DNA of 64,000 bases from Tenebrio molitor (Eukaryota > Arthropoda > Insecta > Coleoptera > Tenebrionidae), in contig NC_091052.1 of assembly GCF_963966145.1 (NCBI RefSeq), positions 3,410,001 through 3,474,000 of the forward strand, given 5' to 3'. Positions 31,917-45,300 of this stretch are shown here, piece by piece. Below the pieces are notes generated by a model, which saw only the letters and a list, made by a program, of their open reading frames with translations, did not search any database and was not told the origin of the DNA. Numbering within the stretch: the first letter of the stretch is position 1; every line of letters starts with the position of its first letter. Made by a program: the position numbers and the translations under genes.

Positions 31917-34900
31917 CTTAATGATATAATCTACTATTATGCGAATCAACTGCATTCTTATTAAATATTTATCTATAGCTGCAGCTGATATAAATTCCAA
32001 TTGAACAATATCTCTGTTGGATTGATTAATTAGACACGGTATTATGTGCGACAATAATTCATAATGTGATCGGCATCCTATCAATTTATATAAAGCTGCA
32101 TTGTATTGATAACCGAGTTATGAACTGTTTTTGGATAATTCGACCTGCAATACTGCTTGCTAATCTATCACCAAAGCAAATTTAATTAAATTTGATAAAA
32201 GGCTCACCGAGAATATGGGATTAATATTTATTTTACATTTTTACCAAAATTGACAATAACTGAAATGTAAATTTACACTTTTGTAATTCAAACAAAAATG
32301 AAAAATGTCCACCAAATTCACAGCCTTTTGTTTCGATGTTACCTGTTTGACGAGAAATAACTCTGAATCAGAATTTGAAACGTCCTATTATAATCTTCTG
32401 CACGACATCCATTTTATACGCTTTCCGTCTGAGCTATGGGTTTGCCAAGGGGCTCCATTATCTGTTTTTGCTGATTTGTATTGAAATCACACCATTTCCT
32501 CAGCCCTGTGCAGTTTTTAGCCAAACATTTGAGCCATAAATCAGAGCTCGGCATCTATAAACAACAATATAACACTTGCGTTCGACGGTGCGGGGCATTT
32601 TTCATTTTAAATTGCGCCAATTTGCTCCCAGGCAAAAAGGGCATAAACATCGTCGTCCAGACGCTGCGCCGTTAAAATAGAAAAATTCCACGAAACAATT
32701 TAATTCGAAAGGCTATTTAAGCGATTGCTCTTTATTAGATTTATTGGCGTTTGTTGATACGAAGCCCACCGTCTCTTTGTCAGGACATTGTCTGTTTTTC
32801 GACTGACCGATGTCCTGAAAGGCCGCAGGATACTGACAGATTGAGAATAAACTATGAGATTACGTTTGAGGAGGCCGCGACTGAAGGTGCACCGGACCAA
32901 TCTAATCAGGCGCCGGCGGCTTTGACACCCCTCTGCTACGTCACCCTCTACCCTTAAAAAACGGCAAGTCCGACTGAAATGTCGAGGTTTAATGTCAAAT
33001 GCGAGAACTGACCCTTGTGCGCCTCATCGAGTAGTTACCAACAGAAGAAACAGGAAGAAGAAGAAGATTTTGTTGCATAAAGTAGGGTAAAAGCGATTTC
33101 GCGGTCGTTTCAGATTTGATATCTTAATGCCTGCACGCGCCTGCCAATAACATTTGCATAAAAATTTAGCGCCTCTTCACCATCACCGATAGACTCGGTC
33201 TGCAATATTGAAATATAAAAAAAATGTTTGCATTTATCAGGACTTCGTTTTCATGCGAATATAAAACAGGTTGTGACGTTTTCGCCTCCACGGTGGATGT
33301 CCCGGATCGCTTCCATGCCGGAATTATAGCTAGTTATCTCTCCCTCCGGAATTTTAAATTTCCACCGGCATTGCATTACGGCCGATTGTTGGCAATCCTT
33401 GCTTAGCATGCGATCCGCGAGTTTTACTTATCGAGATTACCAAATATTCAATATCGCACCGGATTAGGCTTTTATTGTGTGATCTCTGCGTCTTGTGAAT
33501 TCGTTATGTGTCGATGGAAAAATCCGCGACAATTTATTAGCTCGTTGAGATGTAAATTGGGAGGTTTGGATCGCGACGAGTACGGGACATGGATCGGGAG
33601 GGGTGGCGAGATGGACTTGCTCAAATGACAGCGGGGGCGCTCTCGATGCGATGGGGTGCGCCAGATGCCCCCCTGTCCTGCTGCTCATTGTTTTATAAAT
33701 TACCAAACACCCCCTGTTGCTGGGCACACATGAACGTGCAAACATGCAGTCGGAATTAAAATCGAAATAAACCTTCAAGTGGTCGAAGGGTTGTTCGACA
33801 ACTCGATTTCGTTGTTTGGAAATAAATTTCCTAGCGATAAAATCGAAGTCGTTCGTAAATTTATCAACTAGACCATGCGACGCAGTTTACAAATCAGATT
33901 GCGTGAAAATGTCTTGGTTTCAGTAGCTTCAAAGTTGGTCATTTATCACGACGACTAGCTAAGGGTAAATTCCGTAGAATTGTTTAAACTCATAATTAAT
34001 AAAACAGACGTGGAACACCTGGTAACACGCAACTTTACGAGTTATTTGTGTTGAGCAGGTACTTCTTTGAATTGAATTTAAGGTTCACGTTAAAAAGTGT
34101 AAGTGTTAACCAGTGTGTGTTTTTGTTTTTCCGACAGGAGTGAAAAAAGACAAAAGTGAAATTAAGTATTCGACAAAGCGCAGTACAAAAAAACGTCTGC
34201 TAACAGTCAACAACTGAGGAGGTTTATGGGAAGAATGATAATTAAAAATGCATTGGAAAAATTCCTACAAACGTTGTTTAATCCGCTATTTGCACATTCT
34301 TCGCGCTGCCTGCAAGCAAATTAATTTGAAAGAAGTCGAGCTTTTATTTCGTAATTAAGATATTTTTACACTAGAATTTCTAGAATTTAATTAAATGCAT
34401 ACGAACGGTCGGGACAATAAAACAAAATGACTCACACATCTAGAGCTAAATTAAACACAGGTTTTTAATTATCCACCCCCAGTTTATATTTCGACGACCA
34501 CTCGAAGCTGACGGCCACCATCCAGATTTTTTAAAGCGTAACCAATGGCAACCCCGAACTCCTCTAGTTCCTATAAATTAACTGGCACTTGTTTCCGAAA
34601 AATAAAATTCCCAACATGTTACATAAAACGCATTATCTTACATTTTTCATAAGGCTGACCTCGGCGCCGTTAAAATATTTTAATGTCGCAAAATATATAA
34701 AATTTTACGGCCGTCACTGCTGTAAATTCCGGTGCCAGTAAAGATCTGACGAGTCTTTTCCGCCCCCGTCGTCGCCGTAAATTTCTTCCGTATTCTCGAC
34801 AATCAGAAACAACAACAATGACGTCTTGCTACAATGTTGTTTACACGATCCTAATTTGTTCCGGGCCGATGGAAAGCCGCAACACCTAGATAAACGCAGC

Positions 34901-35515
34901 CGGATAGCGATATACCAATAAGATTCTGGTTTATTAATTAGTGAGTGGGGCGTCCCGATTAATTTGGAGTTTAATTAAGGCGGCGCCATCAGTCATGTGC
35001 CCCCAAGATGAACCGGATGGGGTTGCGTATTGTCTCGCTGATAAAGCAATCTTTTAATAAGTTCGCCAAGAACGCCAGGAATGTGATTGAATGCGAGCTT
35101 GCCGCTGGCTTTGCCTTGCTCGATGACACTCCTTATTTACCGTTTTACCAATTTCGAACTCGCTTCCGTTCACCTTTTTTTCTAATTTAGTGGAGTGGAG
35201 TGGATGAAGTTTCCGGCTCCATAAGAATTTTTCAAAAGTTTCACTTGCAAGACTAGTTGCCGAGTACCAACATTTCTTAGATGTGTATTTAGTTTCCCGA
35301 TACCCGTAAGAAGTTTGGAGCCCTGTTCTCGACAGGTAATTAAATGTTATTGTTATTATGCTACAAGAAAAAACTTAAATGTGAAAAAACTCTGAGCAAT
35401 ATTGTTCTGGGGTTTAACGCCAAGACAAAAAAAATCTCATTCTTGTTTATTTTTTTGTAAAAAACGAAACCCCGAGATATCGTACAATCCTAGCTAATCT
35501 TTTTAATTACATATA
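31917..35515. other. Unassigned stretch with less AT-rich islands
   Basis: No supported gene. Islands near 32.4-33.7 kb and 34.5-35.1 kb are visibly richer in G and C than the surrounding DNA. ORFs at 33464-33778 (minus) and 35008-35190 (plus) have no recognisable domain. These islands could be regulatory DNA or exons of an unidentified gene. Confidence 0.35.
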
Positions 35516-35932
35516 CAGGGTGTTTCTGAAATACGTGGGTTAATTTTAACCAGTGAAAGAACTCGCCAATTTATGAAACTTTTCTCTATAACATTTTGTA
35601 AAATTCGTAAAAGTATTCCAAGATTTTTTGCCCCGCAATTTTTACCAAACGAGTTGTTTTGTGTGATTTTTTGTAACCATGAGAATCTAAATTTTGACTA
35701 TGTATTTATTTTTTTCTATAACAATAGAACTTTTTAACAAAGCTCTGTTTCTATCACAACAGAAAATTTTCGCTCTTACCCATTGGCGGGTATATACTTT
35801 GATGGTTAATTTATTCCAAATTTTAAATTAATTTGTATTGCTTTTTCGTAAAAATGTTATAGAGACAAGTTCCATGATTTGGCGCGTTCTTCCACTGGTT
35901 AAAATTAACACACGCATTTCAGAAACACCCTG
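35516..35932. mobile_element. TA-flanked inverted-repeat element (417 bp)
   Basis: Ends starting CAGGGTGTTTCTGAAAT form inverted repeats of roughly 90 bp and are flanked by TA. No coding capacity remains. Confidence 0.8.
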
Positions 35933-36087
35933 TATTTATCCTAAAACTGATTACTGGTATCACCATCATTTATCATTAATGTCTTAATTATTCTGTTGAA
36001 AATAAATGTACACTAACACTAATGCATAAATTTGGTATTTTCAAATAAAAGTCACTTTAAATTTTACACTTCTTCAGTATGCATGTA

Positions 36088-36481
36088 CAGGGTGTATCCG
36101 AATTCGACCGACAAACTTTCAGGGCAAATTCTATGATCAAAAATAAGCATTAAACTCTTAATACATGTGGGGTCAAAAATGCTTACTTTGCGAAATACTA
36201 AAAATTCTACCAGCAACAAAATGAATCGGGTGGAATTTTTTGATGAAACGTACAAAAATAAAAAGGAGCTATGTACAATTTACAAAAATTTTCAAAATTT
36301 CGCCCCCCTGTTCAATGCACAGATAACCCCATAAAATCCAAGGAATTCAGATCGTAATTGTTTTTGTTGATTATCTCGCAAACTAAGCGTTTTTGACCAC
36401 ATATGTATTAAGAGTTTTATGCTTATTTTTGATCGTAGAATCTGCCCTGAAAGTTTGTTGGTCGAATTCGGATACACCCTG
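36088..36481. mobile_element. TA-flanked inverted-repeat element (394 bp)
   Basis: Ends starting CAGGGTGTATCCGAATTCGA pair over about 100 bp and are flanked by TA. The two minus ORFs overlapping it are by-products of the repeat. Confidence 0.8.
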
Positions 36482-38464
36482 TATAATATTCGAAACTGAA
36501 ACCAGATTTAGACAGGGTTTTTACTCCTAGGTTATTCTAAAACAAGTTTTTTTACTTTTAAAAATGCAAATATAAGGTCACATACTCTTGGGAATAACGT
36601 AATTTTCTCTTTTTTTAATTAAAAATAATTTAAGGAGTACATACACAGTATGTTTTGAATTCTTTTATATTCCGGGGTCTTTGGCTTAGGTGTTAGAAAC
36701 TACTGATTTTTAATCTGCTGTCAATGAATAACTGTGATATATGCCCTATTTTTTTAAACAAACAGGACGCTCATAAATCTTTCACTCTACATATTAAACT
36801 TGCAAATAATGAAAGTAATTCCTTGATAACGTATTTTTAATGACTGTAATGTAATTTGTAATACAAATCATGTATTGGTTGAAAGCTAATAAAATTTTAA
36901 AAGTTTCATAATAAAACAGACATATCGATAAAATTGGCATGCGCTAGATGCACTGATATAAACTTGCACATTACGTCTACTTTACGAGTTCGCAACGGGA
37001 CGCATTAAAACAGAATCCATCCCGAGCATTCGAAAAATTGTAAGACGAGTAATGGTAATATTGTACCATATAACTGGGGTTATTTTCCTCATTAAATATA
37101 GCACCAACAGAATGTTAATAACCCAATCAAAACTTCCGCGGCGCTTGTGCAACCCTTCCGAGCGATAAAGCGCCGTTGTATTAATTCAAAATAACTTTAT
37201 CGGCACTTAACAAAATGACGTGGCCTATTTAAGCACCTAAGTTGGTTGTTAACCGCCGCCAGACCGTATGGGAGATCCGCCGCCACTCACTTTAGTCGCA
37301 TAACTTCTTAAAGGCTCACCCTCGCCACCCACGCACATACCGCACTTTTGTTTGATGGTCGGGGTAAGTGCAGCTTTAAAATCCAACACACCCCATCCAT
37401 GGGTCTAGTCGGACGTTCGCCATAGGGGAACCCACAGACGTCCGTCTAGTTTGTAAGCCGTGAAACTTTATAGATGGTATAAAATAAATGTAATGCGATA
37501 GTAGAACGCTTCTGAAATTAAAGTAATAAAACAGGGTTATATGTTGGTTTTAAAATAAAGGAACGCAAATATTTTGAGGGGGTTCGAATAAACGGTTTAT
37601 AGATTTAGGGGTGATTGTACATTTTATTGCGGGTTGTGTGCGTGTGACGTGGGGTTGGCAAGATGAGCAGTGGCGTTACTGAAAAAATGTAATATTGTTT
37701 AATGATTTCGTGCTTGCTTACACTAACAGACTTTAATTAAGCGTCAAACTAGTGAATCTTGCTTTGCAAAAGAACGGTTTAATGATGTTAATGGTTCGAC
37801 TTTTTGTGTCTACCCGGTATGTGGCGACCGTTGGGACTGGCTTTTAATTAAAAAGAAGAACCGAAGAAGTCGCCGAAAATAAATTGGACCAATTACCGGT
37901 GACGTTATGACATCAAATGTCACTTTCTGAAGTCAAACAACTAAGAAAAATGATTGGGAAAATTGAATCAATTACTCTTATCTACCCCGGCTTTCCGCCA
38001 ATCAACTCGCCAATAATTAAATCCCTGACAATACAACGTCGACCGGTCCTTCTATCATAATTGATATCTCAGCAGGCCGTGCCTGGTAACGGTCACCTGC
38101 ACTCGCGGCTATAAGGATCAAAGAATCCTGCAAGCATGGCACAATGGAACATCACCGAGCGGCCCTGCCCGGAACTCCCCGCTAATATGAAGAGGGCTTT
38201 AATCCTATTTTATTAGGACCGATGGCGATTTATAAAAGGATGTGTGTACTGCTCTCAAAAGCATGGTTAAAATTGCATGAATAAAGTATTAAAAGCTGTT
38301 GGATGATATTGATTTTGTGTTGCCACGTTGGCCGGTCTGATTTTATGGTGGCATTAAGATCACCGATCGGGGGAAATTTGAATTTCAACAACTCGTAATG
38401 GGTGACTGTCGACCCGGTCTTGCACCCCATAAACGTCGAAGAAGTGATTCTAACACAGTAATCT
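36482..38464. other. Unassigned stretch
   Basis: No gene recognised. The part near 37.1-37.5 kb and 38.0-38.4 kb is less AT-rich and could be regulatory. Confidence 0.35.
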
Positions 38465-38968
38465 GTGTCTGGTAATCATTTTCGTATAAATACTTGGGTG
38501 AGGGAAATGAGGATAATGGGTGGTATACGTCTTCCGATCCATTTGAAACTTGATCCTTGCCCTTATGAATGCCACTGGAAGAATTCCGGTTGCACGGGCA
38601 GGAATAACAAAGCGCTCAGAAATCCGATCAAAGCTCCGATTGATCGCAGATCGACAGTTGGCACGCGGCACATTATAGCTGGAGTATTTCTCGCTCCTTT
38701 GACAGATGTCTGGATATATTATATTCATCGTCAGTATTTTAATGGTTCAGTAAATAGCCGGTATTTCATATTCCACACAATATTACGGATTGTTGAGACG
38801 AAAATCCGGCACATATTTACAGATAAAATTGAGATTGCTGCTTACAAAAATCCGATTTTTCACGGAAGCATGTTTATTGTCGACTTCCCTATCCTGGAAT
38901 ACTATTGTAAAGGAAGCTCAGACCTGCATAATTTTGTTTTATTATCCTCCGTGACGTTATTTCTATGA
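38465..38968 (+). CDS. Possible hypothetical ORF (167 aa)
   Basis: A 167-codon plus-strand ORF, long for this AT-rich region. The translation shows no signal peptide or recognised domain; hydrophobic stretches occur around residues 70-110. An antisense ORF (38450-38728) overlaps its first half. Chance or a decayed exon is as likely as a real gene. Confidence 0.2.
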   Translation: MSGNHFRINTWVREMRIMGGIRLPIHLKLDPCPYECHWKNSGCTGRNNKALRNPIKAPIDRRSTVGTRHIIAGVFLAPLTDVWIYYIHRQYFNGSVNSRYFIFHTILRIVETKIRHIFTDKIEIAAYKNPIFHGSMFIVDFPILEYYCKGSSDLHNFVLLSSVTLFL

Positions 38969-39866
38969 AAAATGTATTTTACATGTCTACTTTATTTATA
39001 ATATAAATGAACGTGCAGCGTACTATATTATTCCTATTCAAAACGTTTTAAGTTTAATTTTTAAACCAACGCATTCTTTATTTTGTTAAAAATGAATTTT
39101 ATATTTGACTTTTAGCGCAATTATTGTCTCCTAACTTCCACTCTAGAGCTTTTGTGAATTGTACTCAACCAAGCAGAATATTTAGCAGGAGTACAATTTT
39201 ATGTATAACGGGTTGCCTACCCCACTAAAACTTCGTTGCAAAAGCTCGTGTTTTTGCCTATTTATTTGCAAATTATAGGGTTTTAGAACGTCACTGTACT
39301 TTCAACACTTCCGTTTAAGTTAGTCTGGGTATCAGGTGGTAGGGTATCAGTTTATGGCCAGGATAAACACTTTACGACTGACGGCCTCTGGTGGTTTAAC
39401 GACGCATCCGTGTCACTATTTGCAATTAACTCGGTGTGCACCATCACATGTATTCGGAAACTAGAAGTGCTACACGTTCCAATGTTACCATCAAACATGC
39501 ATGTAATCCCCTATTTATCCTCAAATATTTATTAGTATTGATCCAGACGGCCCCATATTATACACTCAATAATTGCATCATTTTCGCATGCGATAGTTGA
39601 CTCTATATTGAAATGTAGGCAATTTCACAGTAAAACTTGCTTTAATTGGATTAATAAGATCGTAAATTTGCACCGTACAAAACTAGTAAGAGCGGCTATA
39701 ACAACGAGAGTTGTTAATTAGTGTCATAACAATGTTTGAAAATACACCTTGCAGGAACAAAGGATGATACAATTTATTTTAATTTTAGTCAAGATTCAAA
39801 TTTAATTTCTTGCGTGTTCATAAAGACAACAAGTATTTTTACATTTGTGTTTCAGACATATTTACA
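38969..39866. other. Unassigned spacer
   Basis: No gene or repeat recognised. Confidence 0.4.
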
Positions 39867-40240
39867 TACCGGGTGTTATGGAAGTCCAAGTAATAAATTT
39901 AATTACCAGCAGAACTCTTAAAATAAACATTTTTTACATATTGATCTTTTTTTAATCGAATATTTTTTTACATTTTTCAAACCCTTAATTTGACACTTCG
40001 CTCATTGGATAATCATCAATTGAAACGAAAGAGTGAGTGAAAATGTTTTTGTGCGATAAAAACTTTACAGGTTTTTTGAAGAAATAGTGACCGCTGTTCT
40101 AACAGTTTTTCTTGTTTTTCATTCGAGTATTTTGATCCAGTAATTTTTGACACATGAGCGGGTATGAATTTTAGGGTTCAAATTATGTACATTTAATTTT
40201 AACTCTGTTTTGAAGAATTTGGGGAAAAAATTATTAATTA
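39867..40240. mobile_element. 5' half copy of the element found at 61136
   Basis: Starts TACCGGGTGTTATGGAAGTC and matches the element at 61136-61591 over most of its length, but the matching right terminal repeat is missing. It is therefore a truncated copy. The end point is approximate. Confidence 0.65.
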
Positions 40241-41576
40241 AAAAATGTTCCTCAATAATAAATTTATAAAAATAAAACCTACAGAAAATGTCGTAAACAG
40301 ATTAATCCCCACGATTTTAAACTTTACTCAAAAATCGAAGTCAGCCTGAACAAATCTATTCTTATTCAAAAATACAGATAGTATCAATATTATATTTTTT
40401 TATAATGCAAATAATGTTCTGCATGAAATATGAAATCATATTTACATTTTTAATTTATTACGTGAGTTATTGTTTTTAATCCAGGATTATTTAGGTATCT
40501 TGGTTGGTTTAACTTTTACAGATCAACGCATTATAATGCATTAAATGCATTAAATGATAGATAAAAATGATGTAGAACGGTCTATTGATAAATATGTAGA
40601 TAATTGAACTATGTATTTACATATAATCAATTCTTATATTTATATATGTGGTATAATTTTGTACTTGCATTAACCACACACATTTTAAAATTAACCCAAA
40701 TTCATGAAAACATATGTCACAACATAAAGTTTGAACAAAGTACATAAATCGAACTTAAAAATATTCATTACTAGTTTTGGTACAGCAAGAAAACTATTCT
40801 TTACCAGAAAATAATTTTGGTATATACATAATTAAGTTTTAACTAGGGCAGAAGAGTAGAACAGTCAACATGGTTGTTGAGAAGATCAAATAAAAACTTG
40901 ATTAACGTAACTGTTCGTCTACAAAAAAAATGAACCAGAACCCGCCTTGCTAACAACGATAATCGAGACTTTCAGGAACATACTCGTATTAGCTAAAAAC
41001 AGCGAAGTAGGAGATATCTCGCCTATAAACCTATGTTGAAAATTTGAGGTTTTATATTTAAAAAAATTACCACACGCGGTAGAACATCGATTGCGTACGA
41101 GTATTAACCGTCAGATGTGGCGCTAGCTTAGAATTCCATAAATTTATGTTGTTGATTTTTGGCAAACATCATCGGACAGGTCAATTTGTTTTTCTAAATT
41201 GTCATCTTTTGTCATAGATTACACTTTCCTCTTGTACCAGTAGCTACACAAGGGGAGAAACTCAAAAAAATTATATTTTATGGAAGGCCTCTTTATCCTG
41301 TTATCACATTTAAAAATTGATATTTTAGTAATCATCAGTCCAAAGGTTATAATACATCGTGCATGGACATAAACCAGAATTTAATGGATTATCCAGATGT
41401 GCAAAAAAATTAGAGGTTGCCATTTAAACAAACTGACGATGATGTCATCGCGCGGAAACGGAAAAGTGTACAAATAAGAAAATTATGAAAAAATCTACCT
41501 GTCCGAGTTTTTTTTTTGAGAAAAGCTCAACGGGCAAGAAAATGTTTCAATCATTCAAAACTTTTAACACTCATTG
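40241..41576. other. Unassigned AT-rich spacer
   Basis: Very AT-rich; no gene or repeat recognised. Confidence 0.4.
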
Positions 41577-42334
41577 TACCGGGTGAGTCAAGTTTTACCA
41601 CCCGAGCGAAAACGCCCACTTCTAATCAATTTAAAATTCTCAAAAAATTCAGGAATTATTGTGTATCATTGCAGAACAATCTGTAAAAATTTCAAAATGT
41701 TTAGTGAAACTGGTAAAGATTTTGTTTTAATTCAATAACCGCTACATTAATATATGTACATAATTTTTCACTGAGAGTCGTTTCAAACATTTAGGAAAAA
41801 TTTGATGTCATTAAAATCATGAAAACATCACAGGTTTTTGAAATAAATGGAATTTGACATTAAAGTGCAAAATTTAGCTATGATTTATTATTAAATTGGG
41901 CGGTCAGTTCCACAAAAGAAGTTGACGTAGGTTGTTTATGGTACCCTTTAGGGGCTTAAAAATTACTAGAAAAGTTGTCAACAGATGTTTCCCAACAATG
42001 AGATATTTATTTATGACACTGTAGTTATAAATCTTGATCACTTTTCGCTCTCAATGTTAAAATTGGAATAATTCAAAAACGAATAATTTTCTTGATGCGA
42101 ATTTCATAAATGTGTTCTTTGAATTAATTGTGAATTATGAGCGTGTACGAAAAAAAATGTTTTTGTGCTTAAAATCGATTTTTTAATTTTATGGCTCTGA
42201 ATGAAGTGATAACGGAAAATTGATTGCACACATTTGAAGTCTATATCAAGGGAATGTAACCCTAAGGTTTCGTGATTTTTATTAATTTTTTAATAGGGTT
42301 AATCTGCGGGCGGTAAAATTTGACTCACCCGGTA
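41577..42334. mobile_element. Inverted-repeat element with TACCGGGTGAGTCAA ends (758 bp)
   Basis: The 28-bp ends (TACCGGGTGAGTCAAGTTTT and its complement) match with two differences. The interior is AT-rich and non-coding. The TACCGGGTG start resembles that of the elements at 39867 and 61136, but the interiors differ. Confidence 0.75.
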
Positions 42335-45300
42335 TATTTGTTTGTCGTCATCAAATATTTTTAATGACGGCGATGTTACAGATAATTTTATTATGCGAAA
42401 TAAGGTGGCGACTATAACCGAGATTTGAACGTATTAGATTAGATAGTGCGTAGAGACTGAAATGAAGATATCTTGGTGGAAGTGATTGCCCAGAAGGCAA
42501 ATAGAGAGGCCTTCTTTGATTCGCCTCCCGAAATCCTTCCGCAAAGCCTTCACTATATCAGTCCACGGCCCGGAATTTGCCTGGATCCTTTTAATTCTAG
42601 TTATTGAGTCTTTGCTGCGAAAGAGCCCCATAGGTAACGGTGCCGGCAATAAAGAGGCAGTTCGGTAGCCGGTCGTGATTTGTTTTAGAGCTCATCAAAG
42701 CGGGAGGTGCAGCACTATAACGGGCCGGAAGGCGATATAAAAGCGAGTCATTAAATCAAGGAACTTTCACAAAACAACGAGACGCGTATTTTCGAAATAC
42801 ATTAGAGACGTATTGAAAGGGCGACCGGTGACACGTTATATCGTCTGATCGTTGGAACAAGTCGGGAGATTAGGGATCAATTTCGCACCGGCGCTGCGAT
42901 CCATATCGTCAATATAAAACCCTCAGGGCGGCGTCATAAAGTGAATAAGCTGTTGGACTAAATCGAAGTTAGGTTATTGCGAGTTGCTTGGGCACGATAA
43001 GAGGCACTATTGTTATGGACCTGTTTATGTAACAGCTCTCTGTTATTTTTCAATTTATTGCTTGTAAAGAGAAGAATATGAAGGAGGATGCGGCGTTGTT
43101 GCCCTCGGCGAAGACGTTCGTCGAGGAAATGGACAATCTAATACAGCTTTTTAGGAAATTTCCTAATTCTGTACCGCTCACAATAGATCGAAACCAAGAA
43201 ATTAAATTACAATGTCGAGATTATTTTTTGAAACAAGAACGTGAATGAGTGTGAGCAACGCCACAGTCTTTGGAGTATATATGGTTGCCGTCATGCCAGT
43301 AAAATTGTATATGTATTTAATTGTTATCAATAAAATAAATTCATATAACGAAAAAGAAAATTATATTGGTAATGCTATAGTTTATAGTATAAAAACGATG
43401 TATACATGAGAATATTTGTCAACAATAATTATTAACTAATTAGGGACTTTATTGCAGAAGCGAAAAATAAATATGGTAAACATCATTACACCAAATATTT
43501 AATTGCGATTATTAAATATTTTATGGCAGTGTATCTTTTAATGGCTGTTTGAAATAATATCAAAATAAGCATAACCTTATTTGACTAATTTTCTTATAAT
43601 CAACAACTTATTTTGCATTTTGCTGTTCAGGATTTGACACATTAAACCTTAAATTAGTACATTTATATAAAAATGTACATTCTAGGGCTTACGTTACAGT
43701 TATTACGTAACGTAGGCGGAACGCTACTGTAAATCCTTCTCTAAAGTGTAATTTCTTGTCCTGTTTGCGAACAGTTTAAAATACGGAAACGACACGACTG
43801 TAGGGCACCTCTATAAACAGCAATAACCAATTGCATCACGATACATATTTTGATATTTTTACGATACGTCTTGCGGTACGATTTCGCATGCGTTATATAA
43901 TTTGTACTTTCAACTCGGTATGTGGTCTCAGTTTTTTCATTTTAATCCGACGAAATGTGTACACCGTTTCAAATAAAAATGAAGCAAAACTGTAGCTGAA
44001 GGATATTATTAAAAATTTTACAAGGCATGCTGAACTTAATTAAAATATTCTTTAAAATAAGAGGAAAAACTACAACTGCAAGTATAAAGGTGAATTATAT
44101 GTGACTCATGTGCAGCACATTCGACTGGAGGGGAACCATTAAAGTACCGTAACACCGGCGTCTACAAAGGACTTTTTATTTAAGGCTGAGATTTTAAATT
44201 GTAAATTAAGGACAGCGAAAAACAAAGTAGCCAGGAATAAATGTGGGCTTTGACTGTATCATTGAATTAGCATGTTTCATTTCTTATTCAGAAAATGTAA
44301 TTAGGTATGATTCCGTTTTGACGGTAGATCTCTTGTGAGCACTTAATTTTACAGTCTGGCTTTCGGTGTTGCATAATAGCAACACAAATACTGTAGTAAT
44401 TTAAATCTAAACGTAACTAACATTTAGTCGTGTTGTTATCACATGATAAAGCTGATGTAAATCACTTAAATAATAGCTCGGTGGGTGTATCAACAAACAG
44501 TAATTTTTCTTATCTACAACGGTTTAAACAACAAAGCTCTTCCTCCATTTTTATCGCTGTAAAATAGGAAACCGCTTTGTACCTATTTTGCGCAGTTCGT
44601 AGCCAAATGTTGCCAAATAACAAAACAATCTACCAACATAACCTATCATAACGAGATTAATGTTATCTCTCACTATCGCATGCTTGGTTAGCACAATAAA
44701 TCGTTGTTTATCGCATCATTTGGAAGTTATCTTAATCTCAAGAATATGGCGAGCAAACATTTCATGAGTGAACCGGACGGTAAGAGTTTGATAAAGCCGA
44801 ATTTAAAAAAAATCGCGTATGTGCCGCTAAATTTAACAACTTCGCAACCTTGCAGCTCCAACTGGTATCTTTATCCTTGAAAGTTGTTTTTGCAATTTTT
44901 ATTTGCGCAACCAGATACTGGAATAAACATGTTCCTTCTCATCCGAGGCATGTTTCGTCTTCTTCTAGACAGATGGGGCAATTTAAACACAATGATCCAC
45001 TTTGTCGATCTAATCTAAATAGGTCGTCGCAATCCGGTGACTAATAAATTGATTCCAAGTTCGCCTCCATTAAAATAATTCCATTGTCGCCCTGTATTTA
45101 CATTTAATCTGGACGAAAACCGACCGGATCGACCCAGAACTTCGACAGATGAAGTACGAGGTGTTAGTTTAGTATAAACGAAAGTCGCAGTCCACCCCGC
45201 TAAATTAAATTTTACACTATCGGAACCCTATCGTAAAACACGACTTGCCAAAGTTTTCCTCCAGGGATGGTCGCCGTTATTTAGGGAGTCGTAATCGTAT